Positions 54,429 through 63,362 of a stretch of 64,000 nt of DNA are shown here, one piece after another (within the stretch, counting starts at the first letter, position 1; the number at the start of each line of letters is the position of its first letter). The notes beneath the pieces were generated by a model. It was not told the origin of the DNA. It ran no database searches and was given only the letters and a program-made list of their open reading frames with translations. The translations under genes were made by a program, and so were the position numbers. The stretch comes from Nymphaea colorata (taxonomy: Eukaryota > Streptophyta > Magnoliopsida > Nymphaeales > Nymphaeaceae), in assembly GCF_008831285.2 (NCBI RefSeq), contig NC_045141.1, forward strand, positions 7,925,353 to 7,989,352. Reading direction: 5' to 3'.

Positions 54429-54525
54429 CAGGCCGCGCGCTCCACGCCGGCCCGTTGCTGCATTGCCCGGGGGTTGGTCTTCACCCCGCGGCTGTTTCGG
54501 CTCAGCCAAGGCTAGCCCTTGGCCG

Positions 54526-54615
54526 GTAACCCTCTAGTCTTTCAAGTAGATTCCGGGGAGGGTGTTTGCTTATTGTTTTAGGTGTTTATTTAGTTTGTTT
54601 TAGTTATTGTTTTAG
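54526..54615 (+). other. Putative LTR intron in B4, 90 bp
   Basis: Starts GTAACCCTCTAG after CTTGGCCG and ends TTATTGTTTTAG before CCCAAGGCTTCGG. In the closely related LTR B3 the two flanks are joined directly at 39828/39829, as after splicing. Confidence 0.8.
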
Positions 54616-55048
54616 CCCAAGGCTTCGGCCTAGCTCCCTGCCGTGGTACCTCAAGGGCCAGATGCCCGAGACACGACCACAAGGAGCCGACCGTACCCAT
54701 TTGCTTATTGTTGGGCGTGGTTTGCTCGTTAGTCTTGTGTGTGTTTGGTTGAGTGGTTTGTTGAGTGAGATGAGTGAATTCTTGTATCGCTTACGATTGT
54801 AAAAGCCGCGTCAACCCTTGTAGTGTTTGTCTTAGGTCTGCCCGTAGTTAGGATTTGGGAATAAGAGTATTCCGCACCTGTGTCTCCCGTCCTAAGGGTT
54901 TTTGCGCCGGGGTCTGTCCGGCCGGGTAGAAGAGTTGTAATTATTTTATTTTAGGTTTTTCGGTTTTTGAGTAGCACTCAAGAGACCTGGGAAGGTAGGT
55001 CGCTCTTGATTAGGAAATTCTAGTCCAAGCAGGAGTGGGCCTAACAAT

Positions 55049-55060
55049 TGGTATCAGAGC
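55049..55060 (+). promoter_or_regulatory. B4 primer binding site (tRNA-iMet)
   Basis: TGGTATCAGAGC, a perfect tRNA-iMet complement, two bases after the 5' LTR. Confidence 0.92.
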
Positions 55061-55868
55061 CAGGTTGAGGCAAAAATCTGAACTCTTCGCGCGCTTGACA
55101 TCGAAGAATGGGCATCTAGAGGCAGAAGCGTCAGAAATTGGTTTTCAGCAGTTTTGGGTTTTCTGGACTGTAACAGTCAGCGAGAGTAAATCGGCCCTAC
55201 CAGGAACAAACAATGTCGGAATAGCCCCAATTTTGGTGGAGAACTTCATAATAAAATGCTCTACAGAAGTCCTTTAGTCCACCAAAGAAAATTTGACCCC
55301 GAACTACCTGCTTTTGAATCCTTTTAGGCGTCTAAAGCGGAGTACTCAGAACCTGTCAGGGTACCAGTCCGACAGGAAGAAACAGTCCGTTGGCGGCGTC
55401 CAGAGGTCAGATCAGGCGAAAAATGGGTGGGTAGTCACATAACTATCCAACCTAGTGGCTGACCAAAATCGGAGGCAAGATTCCATCACATAGTGGATCT
55501 GTGTGTAGTCCTTGACTGTACTAAAACAGTCTAGGCAAGAGGAGTGCTAATTGCACAACTCGAAAGGTGCTCTAGCTCGAGGTGCACTGTCGAGGCGTCA
55601 GGCGGACGCGACAGTTAGGCCTTATTAATAGGTCCGGCTGAGAGCGAGAGTGAGTCACCGAGGCACCAGGCGGGTGCGGTGACAGGTGAACTTTTCACCT
55701 CCTTGAAACGCACAAGGGCAGTTTGACAGAACGGCAAATTGGTGCAGTCGTTTCAGATGTCTTTCAGAGTAGAGTAGCGTAGCAGTTTAGGCGTGGGTGT
55801 GCTCTTTCCTTCAGCAATTTGTTTGATAGTGTAGAAGATGAAGTAAGGTGCCGTCTAGTAGAGCAGAT
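55061..55868 (+). other. B4 internal leader
   Basis: About 800 bp without a convincing ORF. It includes two similar GAGGCGTCAGGCGGACGCGA and GAGGCACCAGGCGGGTGCGG stretches near 55590 and 55660, which could be further AGGNG-type hairpins. Confidence 0.45.
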
Positions 55869-57902
55869 ATGGATATCTTCTTCAGCACCTACGAGAACAA
55901 TGTCTGTGTGCAGAGAGATTGGATGGTTCGCGGAACCACTTGGGATCAAAACCCAACGTGGATTTTTATAGACGTTGGTAGTTCCCCCTTTTGTGATAAG
56001 GTAATCACACACTCTAGTGTGATGTACCGGCATTTCGATATTGACATCGAACGAGAAACCGGGAAAATGTGGATCAACAACAGAATGGGAAAACTTAGTG
56101 TAGAGGGAAGAAACATCAAACCCTACTCTAAGAGGAAGATCCATCCCGGCGATGTGATACAAGTGGGAACCATGAGTTCAAAACTGGTACTAGAGGCAAT
56201 AACCAGGCCAGATTTTAAAATACCTCTAGAATCAGATACGGAGTCAGACACCGAATCTAGTGATGACAGTGAAGGCGAAACCTCGTCAGAATTCGATGAG
56301 TCAGAATCATCAAGTGATGAGGAATGGGAAGTGCCAAAGAGAGGTTACACCGACCTCCCTAGCATTAACCCTTCTGAAAAAGCAAAGGTCGTCACGGATA
56401 AACACCCATCTCCCTTACCACGTCGGACTGGCATTGCCAAAGTGTATCGACAATTCTACTCCATGAGACCAGTACCGAATGATACTCAACGGAAAGCAGA
56501 GGACATTAACCATGAAACTCTGAAGTTCAAATCCTCTGTAAATGTAGTAAGGGAATTGATTAACGAGCCCCGGAATACACCAAAGGAGAAGGACGGTTAC
56601 AAAGGTCTTTTGCCTCTTCTAAAGACCGTCCCTTTTGATACGAGGGGCAATCATGAAAGTCTACTCCCGCTACCTGAGCAAACTGTGGAAGCACGAAGAG
56701 TGCCAGAAGTTTCTAAGGAAACCAAGCACTCTTATCAGAACTCAGGAGAGCACATGGTGCAGGAACTAAAGGAGAGTTCCACCAACGCAACACAAGAACC
56801 CACCCTCAACAATAAGACTCAACTTAAGGAGGGTGGTGCGGACCTAAGCAGGAAGAAGCCGCACAGAAGTCGGGCTACCAAAGAGTTTCAAATGAAAGTG
56901 ACCCAAGAGCTCATGGGTCCAAATCCTCACAAATCGGTTGCCCTAAGCGCGAAAACAGCCCTTATGGACAGCCAAGCTAAGGCGAGAACAGCAAACAAGG
57001 CAACCCACCAGCCACAAGACAGCCAAGCTTGTGGGTATACTCAAACAGAACCCAACTTAGTTGCCGCTTCTCGTAAGCAATTGAAGGGCTCTAACAAACC
57101 CGAGCTTGTACAAGAAAACAAGCTACTTTCTAAACGGGACTTGTTAGAAGAAAAAATCTTGGCTACAATGGATGGGACCCTTCCGGAACTGGGGAAGAAC
57201 AATTTGATCAGCTTGAAGGATCATCCAGCTGAATCGATGGTCTACCCCTTACGTCAAAAAAGGGAACACCCACAGAATGAGGTAGATCAAATAAAACCCC
57301 GCGCTCAAAAGAAGGTGCATACATTACAAGGGTACTCAGTGGCCACCTCCTCTCAGGAGGAACAACATGCTAAAGAGGGTGGCCACCACCAAGTAATCGC
57401 TCTGGGACATCAAAATCCCAAACTTTATCCAGAGCGTTGGAGAGCCTATCAGTTCCCGGACTCTCCAAATTGTAGTCGTGAGTTAAGGGACTCTCAGGAC
57501 CCCATACTAACTCACGTCAATAACCCAAGAGGAGCAAACGCAGCAGAAGCGCAGTGGGCCATGAAGGGTGGTAAAGAATCGATTGACTTAAGCATGGTAC
57601 TGCGTTCACCTTTCAAAGTTAGAGAGCTGCAAGGCCAACCAAAACTATCCATTGGGCAGCTCCTGCAAGATTATGGGCCCAGGGAGATACAACAGAATCT
57701 TCCATCAACAAGGAGTAGAACAAAACGTGACTATACTCGAGTCTACTCCAGAGGGCCAAGAAAATGCTTCCTATGCCTAAGAAATTCATTGGAAGCACTA
57801 CCCCGAGACTATGGACCTACAGAAAAACATAGGGGTAGTAATAGAAAAGTAGAACCATCCAGGGGAATGTATAGTAAGAGCTTGGGGACAAGCTCATTTT
57901 AA
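55869..57902 (+). CDS. Captured ORF of B4 with FHA-like region, function unknown
   Basis: 677 codons from ATG at 55869 (the frame is open further, from a GTG at 55848) to TAA just before the polypurine tract. It is not Gag-like: no capsid motif, zinc knuckle or DSG. Residues about 30-105 resemble a forkhead-associated fold: WIFIDVGSSPF, HSSVMYRHFDI with H55, KLSVEGRNI, then HPGDVIQVG. The positions that bind phosphothreonine in classical FHA domains (Arg of IGR, Ser-Arg of SRxH, Asn of NG) are Ser37-38, Met/Tyr and Glu79 here, so binding is doubtful. An acidic serine-rich block (about 122-153) follows, then about 500 polar, probably disordered residues with a CFLC near the end. An intact frame in a copy with 0.6% LTR divergence suggests recent function. 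It may be a captured host gene part; alternatives are a highly diverged Gag or an unknown plant protein. Confidence 0.6.
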   Translation: MDIFFSTYENNVCVQRDWMVRGTTWDQNPTWIFIDVGSSPFCDKVITHSSVMYRHFDIDIERETGKMWINNRMGKLSVEGRNIKPYSKRKIHPGDVIQVGTMSSKLVLEAITRPDFKIPLESDTESDTESSDDSEGETSSEFDESESSSDEEWEVPKRGYTDLPSINPSEKAKVVTDKHPSPLPRRTGIAKVYRQFYSMRPVPNDTQRKAEDINHETLKFKSSVNVVRELINEPRNTPKEKDGYKGLLPLLKTVPFDTRGNHESLLPLPEQTVEARRVPEVSKETKHSYQNSGEHMVQELKESSTNATQEPTLNNKTQLKEGGADLSRKKPHRSRATKEFQMKVTQELMGPNPHKSVALSAKTALMDSQAKARTANKATHQPQDSQACGYTQTEPNLVAASRKQLKGSNKPELVQENKLLSKRDLLEEKILATMDGTLPELGKNNLISLKDHPAESMVYPLRQKREHPQNEVDQIKPRAQKKVHTLQGYSVATSSQEEQHAKEGGHHQVIALGHQNPKLYPERWRAYQFPDSPNCSRELRDSQDPILTHVNNPRGANAAEAQWAMKGGKESIDLSMVLRSPFKVRELQGQPKLSIGQLLQDYGPREIQQNLPSTRSRTKRDYTRVYSRGPRKCFLCLRNSLEALPRDYGPTEKHRGSNRKVEPSRGMYSKSLGTSSF

Positions 57903-58113
57903 AAAGGGTGGATCTGTTACGGGCCAAAATTCAGGTAAGGTCATCTGGACCAAACCCAGGGCGAAAGTAGGTCTGAAAGGGCTCATATGGGCAGGAAGCA
58001 CATGCACCAAGGCGTTCAAACCAACCGAAGAGGTTAAAGAGCAGCTTGACGTTCTTGCAGTGGGTGGAGTGGGCGGAGCAACAACTGTCAAGCGCAAGAG
58101 ATTTGCAGATTGA
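57880..58113 (+). pseudogene. Remnant of chromovirus Pol C-terminus at the B4 3' end
   Basis: In a frame different from the 677-codon ORF, this reads AWGQAHFKKGGSVTGQNSGK, matching AWGQAPSQEGGSDMGQP in chromovirus A at the same place (before and across the polypurine tract). It runs on inside the LTR to a TGA at 58111 with LAVGGVGGATTVKRKRFAD as its end. The last nine codons of the foreign ORF overlap it. It shows that B4 descends from a chromovirus whose gag-pol was replaced. Confidence 0.75.
57901..57914 (+). promoter_or_regulatory. B4 polypurine tract
   Basis: AAAAAGGGTGGATC directly before the 3' LTR start, sharing GGGTGGATC with chromovirus A. Confidence 0.8.
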
Positions 58114-59081
58114 GCCTCACGGTGGTAATGGACTAGTTCTAGGATCCAAGCTTGCTAAAACGGTCTATACCCATCTTGACTCCTAGAACCAAGATGGAAC
58201 GTGGTGAGCCTAGACGGAACCTAGGCAAGTCGAGTTGAGCCTACCCGAGCTCAACCTTGCGCTCAAGTGCGAAGGATCTTCAAGGATCCACGGGTTTAGT
58301 CAACCGAAGTGAGGGCGGGTCCCCTCACGAGGTCCCCACCCTGGGCTCACAAGGCTCAGGGGTTTAACATTTTTGTTTACGAGTTGGGCACTAGACCCGA
58401 GTTAGTTTTAAGTGTTTTTTCGTTAAGTAAGTAGGTTTGTTTTCATAGGGTTTCGAAATAAGGACCTAGCCAAGCGGGTTGTGCTTGGCAATATGGATTT
58501 GGATTGTGGGTAGAGAGCGAGATCTGGATTGTAGACTCGTTCAAATAGGAAATGTATATATTGTTTTAGATCTAGTGTATTGTATCGAATTTTGGACTAA
58601 GGAAAGCATTTTGCTAAGTTGTGTTCTCTCTCCTCCTCGTGAGGCTTGTCTCTCTCTCCCTCGGTCTAGAGGCGAGATCTTCATCTTCTTCGTCAGCCAT
58701 CGAGTTTCACATGGTGGAATCTGCGGTGCCTCTCATCCCCTCGCGTCCCCTTGGCCTGTGACGCTCCTAATTCCAGCAAAAGCTTCGGGCATCGGAGATA
58801 TTCCGGTGGTGAACTCAAAGCACGAAGGCTTGCGGCGGATTCCTCCTACCGGCGGCAATCCCTCCCTCGTCCATGACTGTTTCCCCTTTTGGTCTGCAAT
58901 TCCAGCAAGGTTGGTGCCTTCTTCACAACCCCGGTGAAGTTGAGAGTCTGCCCTTGCAATTGGGAAGGCTGAATTCGCTTTAGAATCCAGCAGCGACGGC
59001 TAAAGAATTTACTTTTAGTTCTCGGTTTTCTTATTGATTTTCGCAAGGTTAATCTAGGAGAGAAGTCGCTTAAGGCGAGGT
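57915..59081 (+). repeat. 3' LTR of B4, first 1167 bp only
   Basis: Aligns without gaps to 51002-52168, then similarity stops abruptly after GGCGAGGT. The remaining 2.9 kb of the LTR, and with it any target duplication, are lost. Confidence 0.88.
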
Positions 59082-59666
59082 CTTCCACGTGAAACAATGG
59101 TACATCCCGTTTTTCATATCACCAGGCTCAAACCTCACCATGGTGATATTCCTACAGTAATTGAACAGATGTCGGAACAGGATAACCTGCCCACTCCCTA
59201 TCGCATTCTCAAACATCTTTATGTGCAGAGACAAGGGAGGACAAGGCATGAGGTACTAGTTGAGTGGGAAGGGCCAGACAGAGGAACCTCTTGGGAAGAG
59301 TTTGGGTCGGTTGCTCACCGCTTTCCCTCCTCTAGCGCTCGAGGACAAGCGCATTCTAGGGAGGGGGAATCTGTTACGGACCCATCTGTAGGTCCAGACC
59401 CAACAAGGCATGATCAGGCCGAAACCAGTCGGCCAAGGCACAAAGCCTCGGACTTATGGACTCCAGCGCTAAGGCAGCATGAAGAAGTCGTCAGCGAGGC
59501 TAAGTCGGCACCCGAACCAGTTGCAGAGGGCGGAGTGGGAGGAGCAGCTAGGTCTGGAAGAGTGCTCGAACCAGGTGGAATTCAAGATGTTCTAGAACCC
59601 ATTGCGAGGCCCACCGAGCTTGACCAGGTCAATCCGAGCGTGAGTCCAAATCCCCCGAACGCTTGA
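59082..59666 (+). pseudogene. pol: Chromovirus C Pol C-terminus, truncated at its 5' side
   Basis: Only the end of a polyprotein remains. From 59097 it reads VHPVFHITRLKPHHGD, the conserved segment after integrase, then a chromodomain (YRILKHLYVQRQGRTRHEVL, WEGPDRGTSWEEF) similar to that of chromovirus A. It continues as ARGQAHSREGESVTD across the polypurine tract GGGAGGGGGAATC (59359-59371) and into the LTR, where it encodes a further 98 codons with VAEGGVGGAARSGR. Everything upstream is cut off at the junction with the B4 3' LTR. Integrase and RT are absent, so it is non-functional. Confidence 0.85.
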
Positions 59667-62600
59667 GCCTATCTAAAGCCAAACGGCTTAGGTTCAGGTC
59701 TAAGTCACTCGGACTAGACCCATGCACCAACACCCGAAGTATGGGCGGCAACCCACACAAGGTCCCCGCCCAAGGTCCGCAAGACTTAGGGAATTTTACA
59801 ATTGATTTGCTTGCTGGGCGCTAGGCCCGAATTAAATTTATGTAACTTTTATTTCATGCTTCTAGCGGGTTTTGAATAAGTGACCTAGCAAGGCGGGTTG
59901 TGCCTTGCGCAATTTTGTAATGGGGTGGGTTAGCGAGCTAGGTTAGGATGTAATTAGGGCTCGCATTAGGCTTAGTATAAGTATTTTGAGGACTATGTAC
60001 AGATTATGCGTAAATTGAATGAGATTGGCCATTTGGCGTTTTCACTCTCTCTCCTCTCTCGAGGCTTCTCCCTTCTCGTCTCCCACCTTGCTCAACCCGT
60101 GAGCCAGGCGTCTCCTCCCTCCTCGCGTCCTCTACCACCACGGTGCCTCCAATTCCAGAAGATCCTTGAAGAGCTACCGTCCCTAGGACACCGGCATAAG
60201 GATTGAAGCCTTAGGCGGATCTCCTCCACCGGCGGCGATCCCTCCTTTGCTCACGTAAGTACCCCTTTCGTTTCTTTTGCAATTCTGGAATTAGTGCCTA
60301 TTCCCTGATCACGAGGGAATCGAGAGGCTAATTCTGGTGTAGGGAAGATTGAAGGCACGGGTTCTACCGCCGGCTTCAATACGACACCGAAGAGGGCAAG
60401 ATTCTGATCTTCTTCTTGCTACGGGATCTGTGTTGCTCGGGTTTAGACTCGGAATCACCTTCCTCTAGTTCCTCCCTCGGCGTACCCGAGAGTGGAGTTA
60501 CAGGCGTGGGTGAAGCTGCATCTAAGCCACAGCTTACACTTCTGGTCGCACGTTGGAAATCGTTAGTCTTGGCCTTAGTAGGAATTCGGCCGAGAGAGAG
60601 AGAAATCAAAATCGTAAAAGAATTAACTCTCGGCCTTGGAATCTTCCTCTCGAGCTCTCGGTCCAGAAGCCTAAAAATCATAAGAAATCAAGGTTCTGGC
60701 CTAGATCTGAGACAGAGGACTAGCTCAGAAGAATCGCCCAATCGAGCTCTTCAAAATAATATAATTTGTGTAAGATTCGACGACTAGAAAGTAAAGATCG
60801 AATTCCGTCGGGAAAAGGTATTAATGCGGCCACCGCTACAAGTTCCGGTGGTCGCCATTGATTCCGGTTGGAAGACCGTTTTGCCCTTCATTCCCTACTG
60901 TTTTTAGTTAAATTTGATAGGGGCACACTGGTCAATTGGACGTTCGGATCAATCCCTAGCCGCCGGTGCTAAGTTGGAGATTCCTCCTTGGTCGCTCATC
61001 CGAATCTGGTAAGTCCTCTCTCGTTTCATCTCGACCCTACGTTTGGACACCTGTCAGCCATCTAGCCACCGTCCCGAGACCTTCCCCCATCAGCTGCCAC
61101 GTGTCCCAGACCGAGATCCCCTCGGAATTCCCTGCTCCACTTAGTTAGGAAACCCTACCGCGCAGCCGCGTCCCTACCCCTTGTCGCATTCTCCACCGCA
61201 TCAACCCTAAACTTTCCCGATCTCTCACACGTTCATCTTGATACGTGTCGAGATCTCGCCCAGCCTTCCGCCACCTCACCTGCCAGCTCATCCTCCAGCT
61301 CCTCGTCCTGGTCCCGCCTTAAAGCACGTGTCACCCGGATAGGCCCTGCGAGATCCCCCCTTGCCTGCCTTTCCGGATCTTCATTCCTTAGTTTTAGGAA
61401 AGCTCTGCCACCTCGCCACCTTTCCTATTTCTCCTCAGCCGCAAATCTCCTATCCCCATTGACCTAATCTGCACTCCCTCTCAGCCATTGATCTCCTCCA
61501 CGTGTCCCCATCTCGGCCCTAGAGTAGCCCGAGTCCACCCGAGAGTGACACCTGGCCCTTCGCCACAATCTCCCTCCCCTTCTTTGTCGAGCTCCTCCCT
61601 ATCACTTAGGAAAGAGTTCGAATCTTTTCCTAATAGCTAGCCACTTCCTAGCTAATTCTGTCTCGGTCCCTCCATCTTGCCACATGGCAAGCATCAGCGC
61701 CCTTTCCCTTGGTTTGACCAACCAAGCCCTACCCCACCTAGCTAGGAGCCCTCACGCGCCGACACCTCACCTAGGTTCCCCCTTTCCCTCGCCCTTGTCC
61801 TAAACCGCTACCTTTCTATCACCTTAGCCGAATCTAGGTGCCACCTACCGAGCCCACTTCCCTGACAACCCCCCTTAGTGACTCGAGCCTACCTCGAGTG
61901 ACCCTCGACCTGATTGACCCGGACCCACTGAGCTAGGTCCTGTTAGTCAACCCTACCCACTCTGGGTCAATGTTGACTTCCACCGCGAGCTTAGGCTCGA
62001 CCCTAGCCTACCAAATCGGACCTCCTAATAGCTAGGTCAACCCACTACCGCACCTAAGCCCTCTCTGACTTAGCCTACCCCAACCCGAACCTGTTTGACC
62101 AGACCGACTCCCTAGTAGAGCCCAGCCGAACCCAACCAACCCAGCCTTAGCTAGGTCTAGGTTCTACCGGCCCTTGCAGCGGCCACTCCTCCTCCGTCGG
62201 CACCTACCGGCGCACGTGGCCGAGCCGCATACCGGAGACAGGCAGGTAGGTGCTGTCACTGTGACAGCAGCCCCCCTCGGTTTCCCAGGCGGCTCTTCCG
62301 GCCCAGGTTCCTCCGTAGTCAGTGCGCAACAGCAACCGGACGTCGTCCCGCGACAGGCGGCATCCTTCCGATCGGTGCCTCTCGTTCCCGACTGCAGGCG
62401 AGCGCTCCTCGGCGAACGTCGTCAGCAGCGACCGCAGCAGCCAGTCGGCCGCGTCCTTCGTCCTCGGTGTGCATCCTCCAGCTCTGCTTAGCTTATGTCA
62501 GCAGCACTCTCCCGACGCCAGCGCCCGCTCGAGCAGACCCTTTAGCCGCAATCGCGCAGCGGCCACAGCCAGTGAGCAGCGTCCAGGCCTCGGCTGTCGA

Positions 62601-63288
62601 CCAGTCTCCCAGCGCGCGGCCACCCGTCAGCGCCCTTCCGTCAGCAGCCCAGTCCGAGCAGCAGGCGACGAGGAGGCTCTCCTCAGCTGGTCTTCTTGAT
62701 CCGTAAGCTGCAGTGCTCGGGGGCTGGTTCTCGCCCCGAGACGCTTATCCGGCTACGCCAAGGGTAAACCTTGGCCGGTATCGTTTCTCTTACCCCCTTG
62801 TAACTTCGGGTGGGATTTTACTTCAAGCATTAGGAAGCATCATTGTTTATTTCAGTTATTGCTTTAGCCTTGGCTTCGGCCTAGCTCCCCTTTGAGGTAC
62901 CTCGAAGGCACCGCGCCCGAGACACGACCACAAGGAGCGAGACCACCTATTTACTTTTGTTGGGTGTGGTTTGCAGGATAGTGTGGTTTGCGTGGTTTGT
63001 GAGTGAGATTGAGAGTCACATCTTGTATCGCTTGCGAATTGTAAGGCCTCACATCCCATTCTAGTTTGTGTAGTAGGCGGACCTTAGTTAGGATTTTGGG
63101 AAAAAGGGTAACCCATTCTTGTACATCTCTACCTATTTGGTTTGCGCCGGGGTCCTGTCCGGCCGGGTAGATCTCCTGTGTAATTTTGCCTAGGTTTTTC
63201 GGTTTTTAGATTAAGCCTCAAGAAGATTCTGGGAGGTTTAGGGTCGCACTGGTCGGATTGTTCTAGCCCCGCCGGTGTGGTCCTAACA
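59372..63288 (+). repeat. LTR C, 3917 bp
   Basis: From TGTTACGGACC to GGTCCTAACA, diverged from the B LTRs but with the same plan: U3 coding tail, CT-rich leader near 60045, donor-like GGTAAGT at 61008, GC-rich region near 62200-62700, GT-AG segment at 62778, GTGGTTTG repeats and the GCGCCGGGGTCCTGTCCGGCCGGGTAG box at about 63143. It is the 3' LTR of chromovirus C. The right flank CAGCG cannot be compared because the element's other end is missing. Small reading frames inside are not supported. Confidence 0.82.
62778..62867 (+). other. Putative LTR intron in C, 90 bp
   Basis: Starts GTATCG after CTTGGCCG and ends TTTCAGTTATTGCTTTAG before CCTTGGCTTCGG. It is the same size as in B4 despite strong divergence of the interior, while the borders are kept. 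Confidence 0.65.
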
Positions 63289-63362
63289 CAGCGGAAGATC
63301 GGGCACAAGAGGGACAACAGCAAGGTAGACGGGGGTCCGTCGAGCCGAGCAAATGTTCTACC
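63289..63362. other. Short spacer between LTR C and LTR D
   Basis: 74 bp beginning CAGCGGAAGATCGGGCACAA. Part of it (63292-63313) recurs at 40305-40326. No primer site follows LTR C and no polypurine tract precedes D. Confidence 0.5.

Larger units (their letters stand above)
51002..55046 (+). repeat. 5' LTR of B4, 4045 bp
   Basis: From TGTTACGGGCC to GGCCTAACA. It contains the LTR-encoded Pol tail (to TGA near 51200), a TATA box at 51642, a CT-rich transcript start region, donor-like GGTAAGT at 52711, GC-rich hairpins, a 90-bp GT-AG segment and GTGGTTTG repeats. Transcripts from this TATA would have a leader of about 3.4 kb before the primer site. Confidence 0.9.
51002..59081 (+). mobile_element. 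Pol-less LTR element B4, 3' LTR truncated
   Basis: A 4045-bp 5' LTR, a tRNA-iMet primer site, a 2.87-kb internal region with one long ORF, a polypurine tract and the first 1167 bp of the 3' LTR. The 3' LTR then switches to an unrelated chromovirus end at 59082. Over the shared 1167 bp the LTRs have equal length and, by eye, about seven differences (about 0.6%). The element lies inside the 5' LTR of chromovirus A, so it is younger than A. It has no protease, RT or integrase and must have been mobilised by a relative, probably a chromovirus, given the retained end of a chromovirus pol. Confidence 0.88.

Noticed and set aside
53841-54509. Antisense ORFs of 147 and 222 codons in LTR B4
   Set aside because: They lie opposite the GC-rich hairpin region, are absent from the equivalent part of other LTRs, and have no recognisable domain; high GC alone explains long open frames.
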